This document shows positions 21,663 through 32,629 of a stretch of 64,000 nucleotides of DNA, piece by piece. Numbering within the stretch: the first letter of the stretch is position 1; each line of letters begins with the position of its first letter. Where the stretch lies: the NCBI GenBank assembly GCA_001931905.2, contig MSJI02000737.1, positions 26,911 to 90,910 on the forward strand, written 5' to 3'. The DNA is from Cladosporium sp. IMV 00045 (lineage: Eukaryota; Ascomycota; Dothideomycetes; Cladosporiales; Cladosporiaceae). The notes beneath the pieces are model-generated. The model was given only the letters and a program-made list of their open reading frames with translations. It did not search any database and had not been told where the DNA came from. Both the position numbers and the translations under genes were made by a program.

Positions 21663-23640
21663 CTACAACCTCGCCTTCCCAGCCCCAATACCCTCCAGAT
21701 CCTCCGGCCTAAAAGGCACATACGTATCCCCCTGTACCCAAAGTAACTGATCCTCCCTCCCCGCCTCCCCACTCTCAATCTTCCCAAAATCAATCCCCTC
21801 CTTGCGCAACGGGACTTTATTCTGCTTGTTATTATGCATAGTCGTCGGCGACTTGATCAAGCGAATGAAAACCGGCACGGCATACTTCGGCAGCCCCTTG
21901 CGCGCATGCTCCAGCAAAGCCGACCAGTTGAACTTCTCCCTCTCTTCCGGTCGGATGAACACGGCCGCGCAGCCCGCCTTGCCGTCGTGGTTGGGCACTT
22001 CGACGCCGTAGACGTTCGCTTCCAGCAGGCCCGGGAATCGGCCCAGCACTTCGGCCACTTCGGCCGTGCTGACGTTCTCGGATTTCCAGCGGAAAGTGTC
22101 GCCCAGGCGGTCGAGGAAGAACCATCGTCCGTCGGCGTCGCGGCGTAGGGCGTCGCCCGTGCGGTAGTAGAGGTCGCCTTTTTGGAAGACGTCGCGCTCG
22201 AAGCGCTTCGCTGTTGCCTCGGGGTTGTTCCAGTAGCCGACGAAGTCTTTCTCAGAGGAGCAGCGGATGATGATCTCGCCGCCTTCGTCGTAGGTCTTGC
22301 GGCGGGCAAGGCCGGTTTTCGGGTCTCGCCAGATACTGTCGCCGTTCTCGTGATCGATCTCAACAGGGACGTAGATGTTGTGGAATTGCCAGCGCTGGAT
22401 CGCTCCTTGGTGACCAACGTGGGCTTCGTGGAAAGGACCATTGCAGACGTTGAGTAGGGAGAACATACCCTCCGTCGAGTTGAAGAACTCGTTCACGCAG
22501 GGCACGTTGAAGCGCTGCTGGAACTTCCGCCAGATGTCCGGACGCATGCCATTGCCGTACATGGCTTTGAGTTTGTGATCCCTGTCCAGAGATGACGGTG
22601 GCGCGGCGAGGAGATACCGCGCCGTTTCGCCGACGTAGACGAACGCATTCGATTCCGAATCGTGAATGTCGCGCCAGAAGTTGCGCACGCTGAATTTGCG
22701 GCCAACACACAGAGTTACGCCGGTCATCATACAGCCAACGGCAGTCGTGCAGCCAGTACCGTGGTATAGCGGCATGCAGTCGTACCACCTGTCTCCCGGC
22801 TTCAAGCCTGTAGTCTGCAGACGAGGCTGACCGAGTACGCCAGCACGCTGAGTCTGGAAAGCGCACGCCTTGGGGAATCCAGTCGTACCAGAAGTGTAGA
22901 ACAGAAAGATCGGGAATTCACCAGTGACACCGTCGCGGAACTCGTTGCCAGGTCGTTTCGGCTCGTAGGCATTGATAGCAGCCTTGGTGGCCTCATCCAG
23001 AATAATGATCCTCATGCCCAGCTCGTTCTCGATGCGCTCTCTCTGCGCCTCAATCCTCTCCACACACTCAGCGTCCGAGTCGACAACGAGCACCTTGCTG
23101 CCCGCAACTTTGAGACAATGCACCAGACTGTCTCCTCCCAAATTATAGTTGATCAAAGCAGGCGCCGTGCCGATCGCCCAGCTCCCCAGCATATTGAACA
23201 TGAACTCCGGCGAGTTGATCAAGTACGTGCCCACCAGTTCGCCCGACTGCACGCCATTGTCCAGCAAGAACTGAGCCCACCTGCAGCTCTGCTCATACGT
23301 CTGCCTCCACGTGTACTGCACCGCGGGCACCGAAGGATTCGGCCGGTACCAGATTCCGACGTTGTCCTTGTGCTGCGCTACCGTCTCTTCGAAAGGATAC
23401 CATAATGAGCGCTGGTTCGCTTTGGCCCGCCGTTGGGCTTCCTTCGCGACTCGCCTGTTGCCACGGATGGATGTGAGGTCTTTGCGGATGTGGTATTTTG
23501 CGTCGATGTAGGCGGCCGCCGCTGAAGCGCCTGCTGCGATCGCTGCTCCGGCTGTGGTGGTGCAAGTACAGTGTCAGCGAGATCTTCCAACGACCATCGA
23601 GACACGGCACACGGGTCCACAAGTCCTTACCGAGAGCCAT
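21663..23640 (-). CDS. FAT1: Fatty acid transporter / very-long-chain acyl-CoA synthetase
   Basis: Activates long and very-long-chain fatty acids to CoA thioesters and couples this to uptake; FATP/FAT1 branch of the AMP-binding superfamily. Two exons: 23631-23640 and 21663-23551, intron of 79 nt with GTAAGG donor and CCACAG acceptor, giving 632 residues. The N-terminus reads MALAGAAIAAGASAAAAYID, a hydrophobic anchor. The AMP-binding P-loop FLFYTSGTTGFPKA is at about residues 218-231, and the FATP signature is seen around FRWKSENVSTAEVAEVL near the C-terminus. The protein ends in GKARL; -ARL fits the relaxed peroxisomal PTS1 consensus (S/A/C-K/R/H-L/M). The next gene downstream in the same orientation family is malate synthase, also peroxisomal. 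Confidence 0.93.
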
Positions 23641-24212
23641 TGGTTGTGTGGTGTGAGTTCAGCGTGTAGATGATGTATATGTACGACGGACGGCGAGAAT
23701 GACAGGGAAATGGTTTATACAAATGGTAACAAAAGAATGCAGCGATACTTATCCTGATGGTCTATCTAGGTCGGCTATTTAGGAGCCAAAACCATAAGGC
23801 CGACCTCGTTCTCGGCATTGATGGCTTCGTATCTTAGCGAGAGCCTCGGGCCAATTTCAGCGGCAGTGAGGCCGGCTGAGTGATGATCGACTGGGGAACA
23901 TGGGGAAAGAACAAGAACCCTTGATGTTTGAGAGGCAATACTACTGTACATACCTTAGGCTCTCAAGTATTCAAAGATAATGTACCACAGCGGTATGGCT
24001 CCCGTCAGATACCGCTTCTCGATGCCGTAGTGCTCGATCGATCTTCTCATAGATGTAGAGCCAGCTGACAAGCCTCAGTGCTCGAATGATCATTGTATGC
24101 AAAACAGCAAAATCCATGTATGTACGTATGTATGCATGTGCAAAATCTACCATAAAATAACCATTTCCTATTCCAACCACATCAAAGCATGTACCTCATT
24201 TCCAGGCAGTCA
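23641..24212. other. Intergenic spacer
   Basis: FAT1 promoter and the distal 3' flank of malate synthase. No gene seen. The part from 24213 on may belong to an alternative last exon of malate synthase. Confidence 0.5.
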
Positions 24213-24251
24213 TCACGAAAGCTGAAGCGCGGGCGTGGGAGCGTTATCGGT
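24213..24251 (-). other. Possible alternative last exon of malate synthase
   Basis: Preceded by a strong 3' splice site: a GCTGAC branch-like sequence, a long pyrimidine tract and TTCCAG at 24252-24257. If the GTAAGT at 24557-24562 is spliced to it (311-nt intron), the reading frame continues as TDNAPTPALQLS and stops at 24213, replacing the SKL end. The signals are seen; use of the site is inference. Confidence 0.4.
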
Positions 24252-24529
24252 CTGGAAGAGAAGAGAGAAAAACAACCGTCAGCCTGCGGTTCGTACCAGA
24301 TATGAAGATGAAACGCAGACACTCGTTCAAATAGAGAATAAGAGTCGCAAAACGCCAATTTTGAGTTGCTAACAAAAAAAGAATACAACATAGCTTGCAA
24401 ATTACATTGGACATGAAAACCCAATTCTCTGGCCCGGCCGTCGCGCTTGTGTGTTTGTTTCGTTCAATTCGTACAGTCTGTCCCGTTTCTTTCATACCGG
24501 GCTTTCCTTTTTCTTTTTTCCTCACTTCC

Positions 24530-26328
24530 TTAAAGCTTCGACGCAGCCGTTTTGGTACTTACGTTGGTGATCTCGTTGTAGAGAAGGCTGTGCGAATGTT
24601 AGCATGGATCACGTTTCCAAACATATACAACAGCTAAACTTACGAAGTCAGGAATTCGGCATAGTCCTCGCCAGTCACCTGAGTGGCGAAGTACTTGGAG
24701 GCAAGCTGGTACTTGTTGCCCTTGGGGGCGTTCTTCTCCAACTCTTTAGTCTGCTCTCCCAAGAGCTGCAGGGCGTAGTTCTTGTCGAGCTTCTTGCCCT
24801 CAGCGGTGGGCACGCCGTGCTTGACCCACTGCCACAGCTGGGAGCGGGAGACTTCGGCAGTCGCGGCGTCTTCCATGAGGTAGTTGATCGGCACGCAGCC
24901 GACGCCGCGCAGCCAGCCCTCCATGTACCCCAGGCCGATGTTGAGGTTCTTGCGGATGCCCTCCTCGGTGATCTTGCCGGGGACGTTCATGTTGAGCAGG
25001 TCGTTGGGCGAGACTTGGACTTCCTCGCGGCGCACGTGGAATTGGTTGGGGGTGGGCATGTGCTCGTTGAAGACTTCGGCTGCGATGCTGGCGAGCACTG
25101 GGTGAGCGACCCAGGTGCCGTCGTGGCCGGCGCGGACCTCGCGCAGCTTGTCGGCGCGAACGGAGTCCATTGCCTTCTTGTTTGCCTCCTCGTCGTTCTT
25201 GATGGGGATCTGTGCTGCCATACCACCCATGGCGTGGACACCGCGACGGTGGCAGGTCTTGATGAGGAGCTTGACGTAAGCGTCCATGAAAGGGACGGTC
25301 ATAGTGACGGCGCTGCGGTCGGGGAGGACGAAGTTCGAGTTCTGGCGGAAACGCTTGATGACGGAGAAGATGTAGTCCCAGCGGCCACAGTTGAGACCTG
25401 AAGAGTGGTCACGGAGCTCGTAAATGATCTGTGATGTTCGTTAGTTTGGAACGTCTTTTGAATCTTCGTCTGGTAAACTAACCTCGTCCATCTCAAAGGC
25501 AGCCGGAATGGTCTCAATGAGGACAGTGCCTCTGATGGTTCCACGCCTCATGCCAATGTAGTCTTGCGCAAGGTTGAACACATCGTTCCAAAGTCTAGCC
25601 TCAAGGTGGCTCTCCATCTTAGGAAGGTAGAAGTAAGGGCCAGTTCCACGCTTGACCAGCTCTTCCGCGTTGTTGTAGAAGTAGATACCGAAGTCGAACA
25701 GACTGCCAGAGATGGGCTCGCCGTCGACGGTGAAGTGCTTCTCCTCGAGGTGCCAGCCACGGGCACGAGCGATGAGTGTGGGGAGGGTTCGGTCGGTGCG
25801 CAGCTTGTATTCCTTCTCTCCCTGCTTGAAGTCGACCTGCTTGCGGATGGCGTCGTAGAGGTTGACCTGGCCGTTGATCATGTTGTCCCAGGAGGGAGCG
25901 TTTGAGTCTAATCGGTACATTAGCAAAGCTCGCATTGTCGTCTCAAACATTTACTGACCTTCGAAGTCTGCCATATATGTCCACACGTCAGAGTTTAGCG
26001 CGTTCACAACCATCTTCCTGTCGGTCGGGCCAGTGATCTCGATTCTGCGATCGACAAGACCGGGTGCTGGAGGCGCGCCCTTCCACGCATCGTTCTCGCG
26101 GATGTGCTTGGTCTCGGGGAGGAAGTCAAGAAGGTTGCCCTTATCAAGCTCGGCCTGTCTGATCTCGCGGCGCTTGAGGAGTTCCTTGCGCCTTGCGTTG
26201 AATGCACGGTGGAGGACGGCGAGGAAGACGGTGACTTCCTTGGTGAGAACCTTGCGGGTCTCGTTGTTCAGCTCGCCGAGGATGTTGACATCCTGGAGCG
26301 TTCGCTCAGGCTGGTAGGGAGTAGGCAT
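24530..26328 (-). CDS. MLS1: Malate synthase, glyoxylate cycle
   Basis: Condenses glyoxylate with acetyl-CoA to malate; needed for growth on fatty acids and acetate (acuE in Aspergillus). Four exons: 25959-26328, 25483-25907, 24644-25428 and 24530-24587, with introns of 51, 54 and 56 nt, all with GT-AG ends; the product has 545 residues. The family signature [16 protein letters not shown] is intact, as are the ADFEDSNAPSW region and the [11 protein letters not shown] block. Reading straight through the last exon gives [15 protein letters not shown], so the protein ends in SKL, the classic peroxisomal PTS1. The GTAAGT inside that exon could act as a donor and swap this end for a non-peroxisomal one. 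The start ATG at 26328 gives the usual N-terminus for the family. Confidence 0.95.
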
Positions 26329-27318
26329 TGTGAATGATGATATCCAGAATTGTTCCGTTCAGATATCTGTTGTATGTCGATATAAAAAGCGTAGTAGAAG
26401 ACTGATCGGAAGAAGCCAGTCACACAATCGTCACCTACAAAAGTATCTCAGGACGCTGATGATCTGGGCATCACGATTTCTTATATGTCGTCACGAGCCT
26501 GGGCGACACCTCTGAGCTCACTTGACGACGACTGTACCGAGGAACGATAGCCAGAGCGCAGCCCCGCCGTACTGCCATTTTGCTTTCCGCAGCGCCCATG
26601 GCCGTATCGGAGTAGAGCCCTTGGTCTGCACGTCCGTTCGGCTCAGAGGAGCTTCGCAGCTTTCGGTAGCTTGTGATTGCCCGCGCATGTGTGGAGAGAG
26701 GTCGAGACATGACGTTGCCAACACCTGGAGGGCCTAAGAAACATCTGCGACTTGCGCTGGACCGGACGATCGAATCAATTTCTGGGGAAGGCTTCGCTCT
26801 CTTGTCGATGATGTATCGCTCGATTCTCTTCGGCGATGTGATCAATTTGAGTTCACGTATTCGACCATCTGCTCTCAGTCTGAAGATGCACCCAAGAGAG
26901 GAAGCATTCAATGCAACGGCCAGTCTGGACATCTCATGAGACTTCGAAATGACCAAAAACACATGTCGGCCGCGTTCAAGTGCCTCGGGCGATATCGCCC
27001 AATAGACACTCTTTTCCTCTTTGAGTTCCGCAGCAACCGCAGTTATCTTCCGCAACAGCCCTGTCCAATTATATTGTTGTATTTGCCCGCAATACCCGAT
27101 CTCAGGTCTCGTCTATCATTCAACAAAGGCTGAGTGACATTCATATATGAGCAAGTGGCAAGTGAATTGGAGGTCTGAAGAAATTACGATGCCCTAACAG
27201 TGGCTATGACTATTCCATTTTACAACGCGACAATGATAACAAAGGACGCTCTTCGGGGGTATCAGTACACTAAACACGAACAGAAATAACACAAAAGAAA
27301 CCCAACTCAAAAAAAATC
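26329..27318. other. Intergenic, no gene seen
   Basis: About 990 bp upstream of malate synthase. A long minus-strand open frame (26471-27055) starts without ATG and has no protein-like pattern, so I do not call it. A carbon-source-controlled promoter would be expected here, but I see no element I can name with confidence. Confidence 0.5.
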
Positions 27319-28393
27319 TCATTTCACCTCAACCATCTCATCGCACATCTTCAAAAACCTCTCTCGATACTCCTCGCTGCTGGTCGTCACACTCATAGGC
27401 CCCTGCCTATCCACCAAATTGTAAGTATTAATCAGCCCCGTCATAGCCTGCGCGTGGACTTTGTGCTTCGCCCAGAAGAAATCCAGCACGGCCGCGCGAT
27501 AGACATACCGTCCATCCGCGGACTTCACTCCAGTCCTCCAAGAAGGCGGGCCTGGAGGCACGAGGGGCGGCTCAAGGGGCACGTCTGGCGCGCCGTCTGC
27601 GTTCGTCTCGGGCTCTTCTGGCGTGATCGGGATGCGCACGAGGAAGAGGGAGTAGTCGACCGCGTTGCATTTTGCCAGGAGCGCCGTGTCTTTCTGCAGA
27701 TTCATCCTGAAGTCCGCCGCGTCATCGATGGAGAGCACGATTTTCTTCTGAGAAATCGTCTGCCAGCCGTTCCTTGGTTTCGTCAGAAGTGAGAGCGCCG
27801 CCCGCCACGTCTCGTTCGGGGTAGAAGTAGGACATGGGTTTGAGGTCCCACGTCTCCCACTCGACGCCTTCTTTCTTGTCGTATTGCTCGCCGAACTTGG
27901 TGTTCTCCATGACGAGGTGATGCGAAGGTGCCAGGCCTAAAGTCGAGCCCATGCATCGCTGGGCCTCGAGGAAGTCGGTGATCCTCACGAGCAGCGAGTG
28001 CTGATTATGCCGAAGGTGGTCTGCGTAAGGCACCAGCATCTCTTCTTTGAAGAAGGAATGCTCAAAGTGTCTAGGGACGCTTTTGATCAAGTACTTCCCG
28101 TCGGCAGTATTGAAAAAAGTCGAGCCAGAATAGCCCATGTCGCCAATGGACACGAGGGCACCACCCTTGTTTTCGTCGCCATCTTTGGGCGTGAAGCTCT
28201 TGCGGTAGTCGTCTTCTCCAAGTTTCCAGTGCTCCCGGAGATTTCTAAATTGATCTTCATGAATGCAGGTAAAGATCAACTTGCTGGTGTTGAAGTAATT
28301 CGAAAAGCTTTGAGCGAATGTCGGGTTGTCTTTGTTGTATTGTCCGGCGATCGATTCGCAGATCGATGCTGCTATAGCTTCTTCGCGAGACAT
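27319..28393 (-). CDS. Atypical phosphatidylinositol phosphate kinase-like protein, with one frameshift
   Basis: Similar to the catalytic core of PIP4/5 kinases, which phosphorylate phosphatidylinositol phosphates at membranes. Seen in order: a G-loop-like GYSGSTFF, the ATP-lysine strand GKYLIKSV, SLLVRITDFL, WDLKPMSYFYPERD, then NAVDYSLFLVRIP (matching the MDYSLL motif) and a C-terminal VLDFFWAKHKVHA resembling the IIDFLQ region. It is shorter than yeast Mss4 and has only the kinase domain; the DLKGS loop is replaced, so activity is uncertain. The upstream frame runs to a stop at 27722-27724 and the downstream frame picks up at the same place. Skipping one base of the AAAA run (27741-27744, plus-strand T) joins them as DDFSEEIVLS. 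The length is one base over a multiple of three, giving 357 residues when corrected. Confidence 0.8.
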
Positions 28394-28855
28394 TGTAATG
28401 ATGGGCTCTCTCTCTCTGCAATTGATCCAGTCGCATTAACACCGAGACATGCTCGCGAGTTTTATTTGTTTACTGGTAAAACAAAAAAGCATCATTTCAT
28501 GGCGCAATCGGGGGGCTGCCTGATCATGTGCTGCGACTATTGCGTCACTGGAGAATCATCAGAGGCTGCGGTATCACTTCGCCCATCAGGTTTTATCTAG
28601 CCTGTAATCAAAATGCCATCCCGGTACTACTATTGCCGACAGCGATGATCTAGACTCGCGAAACTGCATCTTGGCCTGCATGCTGATGCTGCGAGTCGAT
28701 GAAGTGTCGTCTCGATTTGTCCTCTCAATGCTTCTCCGGCAGGCATTCAATTTCACATGATACTGACGAGGTCAATACATGTACAGTAAGCACTGTAGCA
28801 CCATGACAACCTGCGCAGTTCGCCTATCATCTCACAACATAACGCATGTATTCGT
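28394..28855. other. Intergenic spacer
   Basis: About 460 bp; promoter of the PIP-kinase-like gene and 3' flank of the SET gene. No gene seen. Confidence 0.5.
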
Positions 28856-29911
28856 CTAACTTGTATCTTCCTGCCGACATCTTTGACACATACATTCAAA
28901 CCCCCAAACCCCCTTCAGCCTGTCCCGCCTCTCCTTGACTGTCAAATCCTTCTCATCACCACCAAGATACGTAATGCACAGCTCCTCGCCCGCCGCGACC
29001 TCTCTTTGAGTCCTGAACTCCCACTGTCGGCCAACCCGTTTTTTGCTGATGTTGGGCGCGCACGAGTGATTGAAGTAGCTAGCCTCTGGGTACAGCGAAT
29101 ATCCCATGTACTCTTCCCCGTCGTCCCCTCCAGCCCGTATGCCGAAGGAATTGTGACTGCCGGCGTTCGAGAGGACCTGGCAAAGCTGCGTCGTGCAGCT
29201 TGGTACTAGCGCGCGAGGCACCGTGGCTATCAGCTGCAAGAAAGCATTGCAGTGCGCTTCGAGGTCTGCGTTGTCCTTGTACGGCTCCGGGTCCATGGCG
29301 AGAGTCGCGACTTCCCGCTCGTACACCTCGGGGAACTGATGGCGGAAGATGATTCCCGAGAGGAGGTATGCCATGATGTCCGGGTCTACCGGCTGCGTCC
29401 AGACGTGGTGCAGTGACTTGCGGTATTCCTTGTCGGCCTTGATGCCGGGTCCTGAATTCGACGCTGTCGAGCACCTGGCGTTACGGTGCATCGAGGCAAT
29501 CTCCTCCGCCTCCTCCCAAGTCGCGAGCACAGCCTGCTCGCCGGGTTTGGCGCCCACAGAGTGCTCGCTCAATGTACTGACGATCGCCTTACTCCTCGAC
29601 CGCACGAATGTCTCCATGCTCTGCCATGCTTCTACTCCCAGGCTTCCTTCATCCTGTACCCACTGCTGTCTGCATTCTTCCGTGCAGAAAACCTTGCCAG
29701 TATCGCTGTCTCTTACGGCCAGTGTTCGGCCGCGGTCATATCGAAAGCATTGCGCGCAAACTTCTTTCCGGTATTGTCGAAAGATCACATGTGCGGCTGG
29801 TCGAGGTGATGAGAGGACGTGCGTGTCGGCTGGCGTCTGGTTCTGTGCGAGGACTCCTCGGCCGGCGCCTGGTATGTCTTGCACGGTGAAGATGTCGGAG
29901 GAGGGTGGCAT
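28856..29911 (-). CDS. SET domain protein, SMYD/Set6-like
   Basis: Predicted protein-lysine methyltransferase of the split-SET class. 351 residues from ATG 29911 (MPPSSDIFTVQDIPG). The frame is open further upstream but without an ATG. Seen: an N-terminal SET strand (IPGAGRGVLAQ), a cysteine-rich insert (VCAQCFRY, then FCTEECRQQW) like a reduced MYND finger, the core NHSCAPN motif, GEELCITYL and the post-SET cysteines CMCQRC at the end. This order is that of SMYD and yeast Set5/Set6-type proteins. Substrate unknown. Tyr in ITYL and the NHSC motif are both present, so it should be active. Confidence 0.85.
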   Translation of the reverse strand: MPPSSDIFTVQDIPGAGRGVLAQNQTPADTHVLSSPRPAAHVIFRQYRKEVCAQCFRYDRGRTLAVRDSDTGKVFCTEECRQQWVQDEGSLGVEAWQSMETFVRSRSKAIVSTLSEHSVGAKPGEQAVLATWEEAEEIASMHRNARCSTASNSGPGIKADKEYRKSLHHVWTQPVDPDIMAYLLSGIIFRHQFPEVYEREVATLAMDPEPYKDNADLEAHCNAFLQLIATVPRALVPSCTTQLCQVLSNAGSHNSFGIRAGGDDGEEYMGYSLYPEASYFNHSCAPNISKKRVGRQWEFRTQREVAAGEELCITYLGGDEKDLTVKERRDRLKGVWGFECMCQRCRQEDTS

Positions 29912-30704
29912 GTCGAATGCGAATATTACTTGCAAGAAATGGCGGGTAGACAGTAAAAGCTAGCGGCTCGATCGTCTGGGGATTTTTTGTATGGACGGTG
30001 GAGACTTGAAAATGAGGATTTATGAAGAATTATATCGTGGTAGAAACACTCCCTTAAAGTACCTACCTTCTGCCTTAGGAGCGCCTTGAGTTCGCAGTTC
30101 TATTTTGTCATGGCATTGCGGCAGCTAACGTCTTGGGTGTAGGCTGGTCAGTTTCACCCATCGGACAACGATTGGAAGTCGAGCGGAAAGAGAGGAGTGC
30201 CGTTGACACAGGCGATGGTGAACACTGATTGTTTCGACTGTGAGACTTATAAATAGGGCACGAGAGTATGTGGTCAGTGCAACATGATAAGACCAACAAA
30301 TAGTCTTTCGAGAGCAGACCAAAGAAAAAGTAGATGTATTGATTGCAGTATACAAGGTATCTAGAGCGCACTACCATGATTGTCTTTCTGCAAAGCCGAG
30401 GGCAAGCTGTGAGACTGCCCGAGATCGGGAACCAACGATCACGCGATTCGTAACAACATCCGGTCGAAGTGAGAAGTACATTACTTAGACAGCTCTTTAT
30501 TATTTTGGTTGAAGAGACAAAATATACTGCATATTCTGAGTTCGACTCATCACAGTGCTTCTACAGTCGACATCTTGACAGATCAAAGCCGTGCCCTAAA
30601 GCCCACGGCGCTTGCAACCATCTTCGCCACCAATACACACTTCTGGAACATAGTACAAGACACCAAGCCGCCGTGAACATTGGCAAAGACATACAAAACC
30701 AAAA
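29912..30704. other. Intergenic, divergent promoter region
   Basis: About 790 bp between two divergently transcribed genes (SET protein and SurE-like protein). No gene seen. Confidence 0.5.
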
Positions 30705-31715
30705 ATGCATATTCTCGTAAGCTTGCCAAGGAGATCCGACCTCGAACGCAACAACTAACAGACACTCCCTCAGGTAACCAACGACGACGGCCCGCCCTCC
30801 GCCCAGTCATCGCCCTACATCCTCCCCTTCGTCAAGGCTCTCGAGAAGAACGGACACACCGTCTCCGTCATCGTCCCTAACACCCAGCGCTCCTGGATCG
30901 GCAAAGCCCACGTAGTCGGCCAAGATGTCCAGGCGACTCACTACTTCCCTCCCTCCAGCAACCCGGAAACTCACACCGAAGGCTTCTCGGCTCACGACGA
31001 CGGCTCCTACCCCTGGGTGCTCGTCAACTCCACGCCCGCCAGCTGCTCTCAGCTAGGACTGAGCTACTTCTTCGAAGACCGCGGACCCATCGACCTCGTC
31101 ATCTCCGGCCCCAACTATGGACGCAACTCAAGCTCCCTATTTCTCCTATCGTCCGGCACCATGGGCGCCGCCCTCGAAGCCACACAGTGCGGCTACAAAT
31201 CCATCGCTCTATCCTTCGCCTTCTACGACCGTAGCAACCTCCCGGAAGTCGTGGCCGAGAGCTGCGCACAGAGCGTCCGCATCTGCGAGTGGCTAGCCAC
31301 CAACGCCAAATGGGGCGATTCCAAGCTTTACAGCGTCAACGTTCCTGTGAAGAAAGGCGTTCTCGACAGTAAAGTCAGCTGGACAAAAGTTCTCCAGAAC
31401 ACATGGGGTAAGGGTGCGTGCTTCCAGGAGCTGCCGCGAGAGGGTGCCGTCGACGATGCTGCGACTGAGGAAGCGAAGTTGAGGAAGCAGGAGAGCAGTG
31501 TTGAAGGTGGCAATGGTGCGGAGACGCCTAAGGATGGCAAATGGGAGCATCGCCACTTCAAGTGGGCTCCGAGATTCACGGATGTGCATGAGAGTGTGAA
31601 GAAGGCTGGGCCCGGTTGGGACGGATGGGCGGTCATGGAGGGCGAGACGTCTGTCAGTGCTCTTGTTGCAAACTATATGCATGCAGGAGGTTATGAGGGT
31701 GAGATCAAGCTGTAG
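30705..31715 (+). CDS. SurE-like 5'/3'-nucleotidase or acid phosphatase
   Basis: Metal-dependent phosphatase of the SurE fold, acting on nucleoside monophosphates and other phosphate esters. Two exons: 30705-30716 (only MHIL) and 30774-31715; the 57-nt intron has a GTAAGC donor, CTAAC branch and CTCAG acceptor. 317 residues. Seen: the metal-binding start HILVTNDDGPPS, the conserved ISGPNYGRN, NSTPASC and the SSGTMGAALEAT block. The intron falls just before the VTNDDG motif. Yeast Pby1 carries a SurE domain joined to a tubulin-tyrosine-ligase-like domain; no such second domain is present here. Intracellular, as no signal peptide is seen. Confidence 0.9.
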
Positions 31716-32629
31716 TTACGATAGATTTACAGTCGTGTATAGATCTGCAAAGAACCAGTCTACCAATCATCACGGCAATATACCTGCTTGTTCGACCAAT
31801 GCCGCTGAAGAATTGGACTCCCCTGTATCTTACAGCAAGAGTATCACAGACTTGGGTACCAAAGTCAGCATTGCGAAGCGAACAAAACCCATCCCACCAA
31901 ACAACCAAGAAGCACCAAAGAATCACACTTTTGTAACCCACTCAAACCAGCCGTAACCATTCAACGCCCATCCCAAACCCTCACCGTTGCCCATGTCGCA
32001 AAAGCCCTAACCCTAACGAATCCCTCGAAGCCCTCCCTGTCAAGCACTTCCATTGTCAACGCGAGGCTCTGAGCGTGCCACTTTTCTTCACGACACCATC
32101 AAAGAATAGAATTGAAAAAAACGGCCTAGGCTTCTTCGCTTCGATACCTCACGCTGTAAATCATGCCAGCCGCAGCTCACAGACACACTCGCCATTTGGC
32201 TCGTGCATCCGTGCATACGATAGTGTACGGAACGGGGCCACGTCCCTTTTGGGTATGCGGTATGTGATCAAGCGATCTCTCAACTTTGTTCGAATGGGAA
32301 TATCTAACTCCGAACAGATCGAATGGATGTTTGGAAATGATTGATCGCGACCATGGAAAAGAATAGAGACACGCACACGACGGGATGCAAGGGAACAGTT
32401 CGAACTTCAAGGCAAGCAGCATTAGGATTATCAGCTTGTAAGTGTAGTACCAATCGCCTCGATCGACTGCAGGGTATCTCATTGCCCGGTTGCTCGCCGC
32501 CAACTAACATTCTCTCCTGGTATATCTAATTTCCCAAAGATCATAGCACACATCTGGTGTACATCTGTAAACGAAAACGGACTCAAGGAAATACTTTTTG
32601 AACAACAAACAAGAAACCACAAACACATC
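31716..32629. other. Intergenic between convergent genes
   Basis: About 900 bp of 3' flank shared by the SurE-like and PTH11-like genes. It contains CCCTAACCCTAAC at 32005-32017 (two telomere-like units). No gene seen. Confidence 0.5.

Noticed and set aside
26471..27055. Long minus-strand frame upstream of malate synthase
   Set aside because: It starts at a non-ATG codon, has random-looking composition and no family resemblance.
27722..27800. An intron joining the two PIP-kinase-like frames (GTGGCG donor to TTCTCAG)
   Set aside because: It would remove ALTSDETKERLADDF, which looks conserved in the family, and the donor is poor. A single-base shift is simpler.
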